NCBI GenBank assembly: GCA_030374765.1
Contig: JARGXX010000129.1
Span: forward strand, 310,001 to 374,000
Direction: 5' to 3'
DNA: 64,000 bases
Source of the DNA: Agarophyton chilense
Lineage: Eukaryota; Rhodophyta; Florideophyceae; Gracilariales; Gracilariaceae
The position numbers and the translations under genes are program-made. Positions within the stretch are counted from its first letter, which is position 1. The number at the start of each line of letters is the position of its first letter. This document shows, one piece after another, positions 34,200 through 42,032 of the stretch. Below the pieces are notes generated by a model that saw only the letters and a program-made list of their open reading frames with translations, did no database searches and was not told where the DNA came from.

Positions 34200-34860
34200 C
34201 ACAGTCCGAAGCTCAGAGTAAATGGAAACGAAGGTTGGTCTTCGATACCTTTAGAGGTTCTTCGTCGCCATCGTTTCGGCCTTACAACCCGGAACGGGCT
34301 CTGGTTAGCAACACCTGCGTAAGGACACGACTCCACTTGGAGAGTGCGCACGTTTGGGTTCCGTGCAACCACCCCCTTGGGACCGCTTAGACGACCTGCG
34401 TGCACGATAACCCGTGGGGGTTTTGCTTACTTGTTGCGTGCTTTTTGTGTTTCCTTTCGAGGACAGGTTTTCGCCCCTGTATTGGGTTTCTTTTGTTGTT
34501 TCGCCCCTTTTCTGGTTCTCGGGTCCGGTGCCTGCTAGTGCCCGACTCTTGCCACGTTTTTCCTCCTCGCCGGGTTTTCCCCCATTCTTTGGGATGCCCA
34601 TACCCATTCCCGACCCAACGGTTTCTACACCTCACCTCCGTCGGTACTGCCGGAATCCCCCGTGGAAGTTACACCCCACACTACGGGTGGAACGGAGGGC
34701 TCTGTCTCTGAGTCTGCCTCCCCCAGGGAGCAAGGCTTCGAACACCTTGAGAGCACTTACCGTCGCCGGGTTTTGCTCCACAGTTTGCAAATGCTTCTTC
34801 TATCACGTCTCTTCCGCTTAACATATGCCTTTTTTTCATTCCTTCTACCAATATGAAGAG
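34200..34860 (+). other. GC-rich block, possible second copy of the 14.3-15.2 kb repeat
   Basis: C/T-rich on the plus strand with overlapping open frames in all three phases, which suggests composition and not coding. It shares short ordered stretches with the minus strand of 14341-15250 (see that entry). It may be the leader or Gag start of an LTR element. No protein motif is recognised. Confidence 0.3.
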
Positions 34861-34987
34861 AGACCGTCTCAACTTCTTCAATCTCAGTTATAACAACAAA
34901 AAAGTGCGGCATTGCGCAGCTCTCACATATTATAAGAAACGCGTAATGCTGCACTTGTTAACACCTGAATAAGCGGGCCATCATGTT

Positions 34988-35266
34988 TCACCGGGTTACC
35001 ATGCTGCAATCAGGCTGGCAAATCTTATCTCGATGCCACTCTGTGGCGTCTATGTATAGACGCCACAAAATGCTATGCAGTATATACTTCACAACTTCAG
35101 TCCACACTCGCGCCAAATCTTGCTGCAACGTACGCGGCGATTGTGACCAAATCTTTGCAATGACGACGACGCTAAAACGGGCATCTCCTCGCAATAACCG
35201 CTTCTTCCATTCCTTTGCAGTAAATATTCGAGCTACCTTTCGTGCCCAATATATAAATGTGTCCAT
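34988..35266 (-). pseudogene. possible Harbinger-type transposase N-terminal fragment
   Basis: The 92-codon frame reads AKEWKKRLLRGDARFSVVVI followed by AKIW, a linker, and ILHSILWRLYIDATE. This resembles the N-terminal region of PIF/Harbinger transposases (F...FG.S..V...IW ... PKHLLWALLFLK.Y.TE). The DDE part is not visible to the left. The match is partial and could be chance. Confidence 0.3.
35042..35067. repeat. 26-bp perfect hairpin (11-bp arms, 4-base loop)
   Basis: TGTGGCGTCTA (35042-35052) and TAGACGCCACA (35057-35067) are exact reverse complements around TGTA. The stem is GC-rich and stable. It lies inside the possible Harbinger fragment and may have arisen by a foldback insertion or local inverted duplication. 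Confidence 0.8.
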
Positions 35267-35786
35267 GCGCTACTGTCCAGGAAATATCCAGTCTTGAACT
35301 ACCTCAATCCTTCTCTCATGATGTGTCCAATGTATCACCTAAAATCAGGACCGAGTAAACGTAATCATGTCAGCAAGCAAGCAACGTTAGCAGTGAGAAA
35401 GACAAGTTATTGAGGAAAAACATACAGCGAGCACCAGAACTTCTCTCAAAAAGAAGGGTACCAGATACGTATCTCAGAACCAAAATCATCGCGTAACACT
35501 TCGAGAATCGCAAGAACTGTATTGCTCTTCATTATATTCACCAATCGATCTGTTTATGGCCAACCTACTGTGGCCCCAACTTGTAGTTAAGTATGTGCGC
35601 GCATGATTGACCAACGCAGCCGAACAACCAAATTGAGAGAATGATTCACGCAACCAGGCGTTTTGAGACAGCATGTTAGTAACCATTTCAGACCTTTCTA
35701 ATCGAAGAAAGTATTTGTATAAACTTACGAAGACTTGTTTTCAACAGACGTTCTGGGGTTCGTCTGAACCGCATCGGGAAGAACGC
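35267..35786. other. no gene seen
   Basis: AT-rich DNA with short frames lacking motifs between the Harbinger-like fragment and the tandem duplication. Confidence 0.35.
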
Positions 35787-35932
35787 AATGAAGTCAGCTC
35801 ATGGATTGGTCAGGTTCCTGGAGCGTTCTGATGGCAAATTGGCATGCAAATACAATACGAATGAAGTCAGCTCATGGATTGGTCAGGTTCCTGGAGCGTT
35901 CTGATGGCAAATTGGCATGCAAATACAATACG
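35787..35932. repeat. perfect tandem duplication, 2 x 73 bp
   Basis: The unit starting AATGAAGTCAGCTCATGG at 35787 is repeated without a mismatch from 35860 to 35932. Identity of both copies in otherwise decayed DNA indicates a very recent duplication, or an assembly artefact. Confidence 0.9.
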
Positions 35933-36242
35933 AACTCACCTTCTTCCTGTTCAATAGACGCCCGTTTCAACCATATGTCAAGGAGGCCATGTGAACTCGT
36001 GCGAAAGCACAAGATATTAAAAACCTACAAACCTTCGCAAAAGAATCCGCGCACGCACCTTACATCCGATTCACATCGTTTCAGTACCAATTCGAGCTGC
36101 CCCAGGTGTCTTGCTGCGATCCACTGCCATGAAAGGCCTCGTCACAACCATTGCTTCGTCGCGCAGTGCCCTTGGTCCTAGTGACTCACATTACCATCAA
36201 ATCTTCGAGAGAAGAACCATCCTCAAATAACGTTGACAAGCA

Positions 36243-36410
36243 ATGACAGATCTTCTCAGGCACGTGCTCGACTCAATAACGCAAGCCCAAACGTTGTGTT
36301 GCGGATGGGTGGAACGCTGGCCGGAAAAGGCGGGCGACGACTTTATCGGCCTTGTCGAAACACTTAAAGAGCTTGCCAAATCACGACATTTCTCAAGAAT
36401 TATACATTGA
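36243..36410 (+). CDS. short orphan frame, 55 aa
   Basis: ATG at 36243 follows an in-frame TGA and opens a 55-codon frame with a balanced, helix-forming sequence (LLRHVLDSITQAQTL, DDFIGLVETLKELAK) and host-like codon choice. Its stop overlaps the 3' end of element B gene 2, on the other strand, by 11 bases. It may be the 5' exon or the remains of a gene cut by the element B insertion. No family is recognised. Confidence 0.25.
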   Translation: MTDLLRHVLDSITQAQTLCCGWVERWPEKAGDDFIGLVETLKELAKSRHFSRIIH

Positions 36411-38496
36411 ACTCGTTGTGATTACAGAAGCTGTAAGAGAAGGGCCCAAGCTCCTTTGAGCTGGTCGCCTTGTGGACATCCGAGCAAGACATTTGGGCAT
36501 CCCTACGTTTTTCAAAGCCCACGACCGTTTCCCTCCATCTCTGTCGAGCCTCTGTTCTCTTGGCTTCACCTGCATCGCCGCTCAATTTCATAGCCCTCTC
36601 ACCAAGCTCACTGCACATTCTTCCAAGCCAATTCACACCCGGTGCTTCGTGATGCCCAATTCGGAAGTCGCTTGTCTCCCATTCCCGTCCGTGAGCGTTG
36701 GTACTTCCGATCAATCGGTTTGCTAGTGCGGCGCACATGAGACCAATCATCTTCTGTTTCCCCTCATACTCTACTTGAGCTGCACATTCGCCTGGGACGA
36801 GTTGGAAGAGTAGAGGTTGCACGGCACTTGAGGTATAATCTCTCACAAGGTACATGCAGCAGGAAGCCAATTGTTGCAACTTTACCACATTTTCTGGTGC
36901 TTCTCCGACTCGAAACGTTTTCTTCACAGCGACGACAAATCTAGGAAGGCCCAACGGCGACGAGGAAGAGGCACGGTATGCCCCTTCGTCGATGCTCTCG
37001 GCTGAGCCGAAACAGGACTTCGGAGATATGGCAGGTGTGTGCTCAGTGTATGTTTTCATGAATTACGATTTCTCGGTGCTATGGACGCTCTGGATATTCG
37101 CACGGATCAGTGCTCCAATGCTCTCCACGTTTGCTTGGAAAAACGTCCTGGCATGTGAAATAAGCTCGGTAGTCAGCTTCCCACAGCAGCTCTCTATCGA
37201 AGGCACAAAGAGTTCCTCGAAAAAAGCTGTCGGATCTAGGAACATCTTGTGAAGCTGCGAATCGGTGCTTTTGATTTTTGTCACAATCAGGTTGCCAAGA
37301 TAGCTTCCCGTTTTCCTTCCTTTGGCTTTTTTCATGGCTTTTCCCCACAGAATCGCTAGGGGACAGAAGATGGTGTCATCAACGGTGCGGCAGCCAGGCT
37401 GGCTTGCTGTGCAGGAGAACGAAAGGACTTCGCGAACCTTTTTGTCGTGTTTCTCAGAAAAGAAGTGCTTGAAATTTCCACAGAGCGCAACTTCGCATTG
37501 ATCGTCTGTTAGTTCCGTCGACGCTCCGGATAATGTGTGGGATGGAAGCTGCCTAGCTGGTCCCGTTTTGATTGTTTCTGAGAGGTCACTAACAAAATTC
37601 TTCAGCCCCTCAACCTCTAGTCTGGTAACATCCCCAAGCTGAAAGAGTTTCTGCTGCTCTTTGTGAATGGTTTTCTGCAAGCCCTCAATTCTGGTGATGC
37701 TTGCATGTTTTGCTATCACAGAAGATAGCTCATGTAGAAATCTGGAGCCATGGTGCGCATAATCATTCATGCTTCTTCCTCTCAGTACAGTGCTCCGGTT
37801 TTCATCAGGTGTATATCCTGGAACGTACGGCTCTGCTGCATGCCTTCGGAACTCAGCAGGGGGACCAATGTCGTCACGGCTGTGAGGCACATTGTCGTCC
37901 CTACCATGAACATCTCCGGATGGTGTAGTGTAATTATTATCGTAGTCCATCCTTGCGAGGCTATTGGTGGACAGATTTTCCGGTCTTTCCTGTCTTGTGG
38001 GCAGTTATTGATGAACACCGATACCCATTCCAAGAATTGTAGTCGCCCTCTGCTCTTTGCGTAATGACGGGAGCATTCCGACTTGTTCAGCCGTTTGTCT
38101 CTGAGCCAGTCGCCCCCGAGAAGCATCAATATTGGAGGTTCCGTGTCCCTGCAAACCCAAGTACGTCGTTGATCTGTACGCCGTCACTCCATTATCGTCG
38201 TTTGCGGGAATAAATGCATCTGGAAGAGAAGGAACTGAAGGAGGATGCATAAATGCGAGGCATGCTTGGTGAATAGGCCACTCTGCACAGTTTCGCTCCA
38301 CGGAAGCCGCCGTATGACGATGGGAGACAGCCTGAGAAACTCGGGGTGTATTTCGAATGCCGCCGTTGCGCTCCGAAACACGGGCACCATGTCGGAGGAC
38401 GCCACGCTTTCCTATTGAGCACGAAGGGGGCAGTTGAGAAATATTAGAAGGTAAGGGGAGGTTATCTCTCTGCGGAAGCATAGCTATTCGAAACAT
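36400..38496 (-). pseudogene. element B companion gene, 699 codons, two in-frame TAA stops
   Basis: Three consecutive open stretches (38496-38005, 37950-37063 and 37059-36400) lie in exactly the same frame with no coding gap. They are separated only by TAA at 38005-38007 and TAA at 37063-37065. The N-terminal 160 residues are low-complexity. The middle has a short coiled coil (IEGLQKTIHKEQQKLFQLGD) and a globular part with cysteines (FSCTASQPGCRTVDDTIFCP, LFVPSIESCCGKL). The last part contains FVVAVKKTFRVGEAPENVVK and an Arg/Glu-rich helix. I do not recognise the family. Either the two stops are young nonsense mutations or they lie in introns I could not define; no convincing splice sites flank them. 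Its place next to the transposase suggests a second transposon protein. Confidence 0.5.
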
Positions 38497-38858
38497 CGTT
38501 CAACAGAAGGGCTCTGTTGTTTTTCTGGGGAGAGGTTTGAACAAAACCGTGAGGTACACCTTTTATCACAGTTGCTGAAGCGAAAGGATGGGGATTTTAA
38601 TACTTCTATTTATGTACTATTGTGCAATGCAACTACTCGACAGCTTTACTCGTCTCTCAGGTCGAAGGCGACGTCCAGGGGAAGAAGTTGTTGTAAAAAG
38701 AACGCTGCTCGCTGTTTTTCGCGCTCTGGGGCAAGCCTTCCAACATCTCTCCTTTCATTATGGCCAGATCGCGAAGAGGCTTGTCCCTGCTCGATCTCAC
38801 CCCTGACCGACGATCCTCTTGAGAGGTCATTTACGACTTCAAGATTTGTGGTCGTATG
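38497..38858 (-). other. spacer between the two element B genes
   Basis: 362 bases without a credible frame. It should hold the 3' end of the transposase transcript and the 5' flank of the companion gene. Confidence 0.4.
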
Positions 38859-41800
38859 TCATAAGTCTGGCACGATCGAAACCGGCCGAACGACTTCATG
38901 AACAGGGACGACAGTGTGCACAAAGCTGCCTTCACAATTTTGCGCCCATTGCAAGCAATGACAGCTGTATCGCTCAAGTAGCTCATCGGTGGCATGCTGC
39001 CATGTTGCTTCGACGTCATTCAGATTATTTGTAATACTCGCAGTTGACTTCGTCAGCAGTCTGATCAGAAGCCAAATTGAATTCTTTTCCTGCAAAGACC
39101 GGGCGTCGAAGGGATGGAAGAAGATGAGGCGCACTTGGCCGAGAGCATGCTCGCCACCAGTCTTGGTCTCGATGAAGTCATGCTGTGGAAGGCTGTTGTA
39201 GAAAGACGGAGATGAGCGAATAATTCTTCTCACCTGCTCGGGAGGCGCGCTCGGCACACTAGCTCCTTCGCCGGATGCAGGCATCCATGGAAAGTGGGCG
39301 GGAACTCGAATGCTCTGCTTGATTTTCATCTTTCGTACCAAGAAACGAAAGGACCCGGGATCTTCCCGTGGATACGTTTTTTTCAGCAATGAAGTGAAAG
39401 ATGCGGCACACATTTCGTCTAGAAGTGCTTCATTGACTGTTTGCACCTTAAGCTTCACTCTTTTGGTCACTAGAAGGAATGGGTGGTCGTCTGATTTTTC
39501 TTCCTGTCGCTGCGATCGTGTTTGTCTGCCTGAAATGAGGCGTTCGCCTCTTTCGCGGCTCGAGGCAGACCTAATTGGGTACATGGAGGCCAGTACGCCG
39601 AGTTCTCTGGTTGTCGATTGGATTGCTACGCTTTCCTCAGCTTCCGATCTTTTTGAGGTTCTGTTGTAGTCAGCTCGTGTTTGGACGTGATGAGATTCAC
39701 CAGCCTGCGCGTCATAATTACTCAGCAGCCCACCGCTCTTGATGTCCCTCGCAATGTGAGCGTAGAGCTGATGAGCCTTCATCGTCCCAAGAGCGTCTTC
39801 ATTGCCGCCGTCGCCATTGGAAACCCGGCCTCTTCGAGACGCTCCAATAGATACTTTGTGCGTGTTGTAGAACCTATTCGTGAGAGCCGTCACGTCTTGT
39901 TCCACTCTGGCGTACAAGAAATATGAGACGTGTTTGATAAGTCGGCAATAGTGGTGAAGCTCTATGTAAGAGAGAATGCATTCCAGGAGATGGAACATGA
40001 CTTCAGGTGTTCTGTTGGTGGTCACGCCCTTACAAGCTCCAATGAAAATGAACAGCAGCACGCACAGTGAGGACTTGTATTGCTGAGACGCCATGTTGGT
40101 ATGGCTCTCGACGATGATCCTTCCTTGGCTAGGCAAGCGGAACATAGAGCTTTCGGCACAACGTGGGAGGTCGCTTTGATGCTTGTTCACAGTGGCCACG
40201 ATCTTTTCAGTATCGGATGCACCGAGACGGTGAGCGAAGTACTTTTCGATGCCATGGAGTATGTCTGCCGTTATGCCAAGGTCGAGGTTATGCAAGCTTT
40301 CAAATTTGCAGAACGCGTGAAGACCGAACTTGTTGCTTTGAAAAACTCCACGGCGTCCGCCCGCAGCGTCTTGCCACGGCACATCGAAGTTCATTTCATG
40401 TCTTTGCAGCAACGACGACGCCGGCACCCTCAAACTGTACTTCTTCAGTAATTCCTGACGCGCGGTCTTCGTATGCTGCGTTGGGAGTGCATCATACACT
40501 TTCCGTAAGAACGTAGATGTCTTGAGCTGAAAGGCGCATTCGAGTTGACTCATGGATTCTCGAGGGACGAAACAACGGAAGCAAGGGTAAATTGTCCGTA
40601 ACCCGTACTTCATACCGAGGAGAACGGCACCCTCGGGGAGATCTGCAACGATAGAGAAAAGCAATGGGGTAATGGTCTGTTTTCCAGATCCAGGAAAGTG
40701 CACTTCGATCTTCAAGTTCGGCTCAAGAGGACTGAGAAGGCTTTCGAGCGTCTGTTGGATAGCGTTGGCCCGTTCTAATCTTGTTAGCTCCTTCGGCATC
40801 ATACGGCCGTCCCTTCTAATTACCGAAACAACGGGAATCATTCCAACGTTGATTTCCAGTCGGCGCTGGACACGACGCGAAAAGCAGAGGAGGTAGAGCA
40901 CAATTGGATACATCGGCCGTTTGTTCAAACGAGTAATATTTGCCTTGTCTACGAATAGTTGTAGAGCCCTTACTCTCAATCCCGGAGTGCGGGCCTTCTC
41001 GAGTATAGACCGTTCCAAGAATATCAGATCGTCGGCTGTTTGAAAGTCATGAACCACTCTTTGTCCAGCTACATTAAAGAGAGGACCGCAGCAGAGTGTG
41101 AGGTCTCTATCCCAGTCAAGATCAGAAAGTTTGAGAGCGTTAGAAGCCCTGAAGACGCTACAAATAGCGTCCGGCAGAAAAGGAACAAGGGCATTATCCA
41201 CCGGTACCTCTGGTCGAGGAGGCAGAATTTTATGCTTGCGCCAGCGGCCGTTCTGGGGAAGTAGTTGCTGTTGCCGTGCAAAATGATCCTCCCGAAAGGC
41301 TTTCGCCGTCTTCCATTTTTGTAGAACTTCGCTCTCGTGAGGAAGGGATTTAAAATATTCTGTGGTCATAGATCCAAAGAGCACGATGTTGCAGGGACCA
41401 GACGTGAGAATAAACATTGCAGCCTTATACTGCTGCTCAGTTCCGAGTAGATCGCGTGTTTGGCTTTCTACATACCGCTCTGTTTCGTTCTGTACAAGAT
41501 GTGATTCTTTCGATCTTGAATGTATTTCAAAGTCTTCCAAGTCTACAGTATTGCATGCTTGTGCATTCGAGTTCTGGACTTCGGGTGGGAGCGAGTCTTC
41601 GCTCAACTCCCTCGAATGAGATATCTGTGCATCTGGGCTGGCGTCATGAGCATCATGCTCGGCATTTTGTTCTTCACTTTGTGCTCTATCGACATGCAGT
41701 AGGTCGTTGTCGTTTACGAATGTATCATTGTCGCCGTTTACATCGGGTCGGGCAAATGCTTTAGATGAATATATGTTCCCGGTATGTAAGAGTGGTTCGC

Positions 41801-42032
41801 TGCATTTTAGGCTGTGAATGCGGAAGTTGCTGACGCGTCGGTACACCTTACCGCAATTTTTGCACTCCATTGGGCAGCGTACCGACTGCCCGTCGGAGGG
41901 TACATCCAAGGACTTGGTAAAAACGACGGGTATGTGGTGATAATGTTGCTTTGCCTTTCGTTCCTGAGGCTCAAGAGCGTACATTGTTTTACCGGTCCAC
42001 GAGACTGCGATGGCGCGTGGCCTTGGGTGCAC
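38859..42032 (-). CDS. Plavaka/CACTA-like transposase B, 1057 aa, frame intact
   Basis: The enzyme would cut and reinsert the element as DNA. Residues 57-77 form a C-x2-C-x12-H-x3-C zinc finger (CKNCGKVYRRVSNFRIHSLK then C), as in fungal Plavaka proteins. After an acidic linker the family blocks follow. They are DLTLCCGPLFNVAGQRVVHD, VDKANITRLNKRPMYPIVLY, LLCFSRRVQRRLE, VADLPEGAVLLGMKYG, then YPCFRCFVPRE (CxxC), and CKFESLHNLDLGITADILHG (the LHN.DLGI block). MKAHQLYAHIARDIKSGG and NYDAQAGESHHVQTRADYNR with TSKR come after these. No stop or frameshift occurs over 1057 codons, in contrast to all other transposon genes here, so this copy is young or recently active. Catalytic acidic residues cannot be assigned by eye. 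Start choice is tentative. Confidence 0.75.
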   Translation of the reverse strand: MHPRPRAIAVSWTGKTMYALEPQERKAKQHYHHIPVVFTKSLDVPSDGQSVRCPMECKNCGKVYRRVSNFRIHSLKCSEPLLHTGNIYSSKAFARPDVNGDNDTFVNDNDLLHVDRAQSEEQNAEHDAHDASPDAQISHSRELSEDSLPPEVQNSNAQACNTVDLEDFEIHSRSKESHLVQNETERYVESQTRDLLGTEQQYKAAMFILTSGPCNIVLFGSMTTEYFKSLPHESEVLQKWKTAKAFREDHFARQQQLLPQNGRWRKHKILPPRPEVPVDNALVPFLPDAICSVFRASNALKLSDLDWDRDLTLCCGPLFNVAGQRVVHDFQTADDLIFLERSILEKARTPGLRVRALQLFVDKANITRLNKRPMYPIVLYLLCFSRRVQRRLEINVGMIPVVSVIRRDGRMMPKELTRLERANAIQQTLESLLSPLEPNLKIEVHFPGSGKQTITPLLFSIVADLPEGAVLLGMKYGLRTIYPCFRCFVPRESMSQLECAFQLKTSTFLRKVYDALPTQHTKTARQELLKKYSLRVPASSLLQRHEMNFDVPWQDAAGGRRGVFQSNKFGLHAFCKFESLHNLDLGITADILHGIEKYFAHRLGASDTEKIVATVNKHQSDLPRCAESSMFRLPSQGRIIVESHTNMASQQYKSSLCVLLFIFIGACKGVTTNRTPEVMFHLLECILSYIELHHYCRLIKHVSYFLYARVEQDVTALTNRFYNTHKVSIGASRRGRVSNGDGGNEDALGTMKAHQLYAHIARDIKSGGLLSNYDAQAGESHHVQTRADYNRTSKRSEAEESVAIQSTTRELGVLASMYPIRSASSRERGERLISGRQTRSQRQEEKSDDHPFLLVTKRVKLKVQTVNEALLDEMCAASFTSLLKKTYPREDPGSFRFLVRKMKIKQSIRVPAHFPWMPASGEGASVPSAPPEQVRRIIRSSPSFYNSLPQHDFIETKTGGEHALGQVRLIFFHPFDARSLQEKNSIWLLIRLLTKSTASITNNLNDVEATWQHATDELLERYSCHCLQWAQNCEGSFVHTVVPVHEVVRPVSIVPDL

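Larger units (their letters stand above)
36400..42032 (-). mobile_element. element B: Plavaka-like DNA transposon with companion gene
   Basis: An intact-looking transposase frame (42032 to 38859) is followed 362 bases later on the same strand by a 699-codon companion gene with two in-frame stops. Both have similar composition, unlike element A. Ends were not determined: the right end is likely between 42.1 and 42.6 kb, where short repeats occur (CCCAAATGGGGG at 42271-42282 and CCCAATGGGGG at 42301-42311), and the left end lies left of 36.4 kb. No terminal inverted repeat was identified. Confidence 0.6.

Noticed and set aside
36400-38496. recoded stop codons (altered genetic code or readthrough)
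   Set aside because: Host genes such as CTR9, RF3 and the 1367-residue protein use all stops normally and contain none in frame; nonsense decay is simpler.
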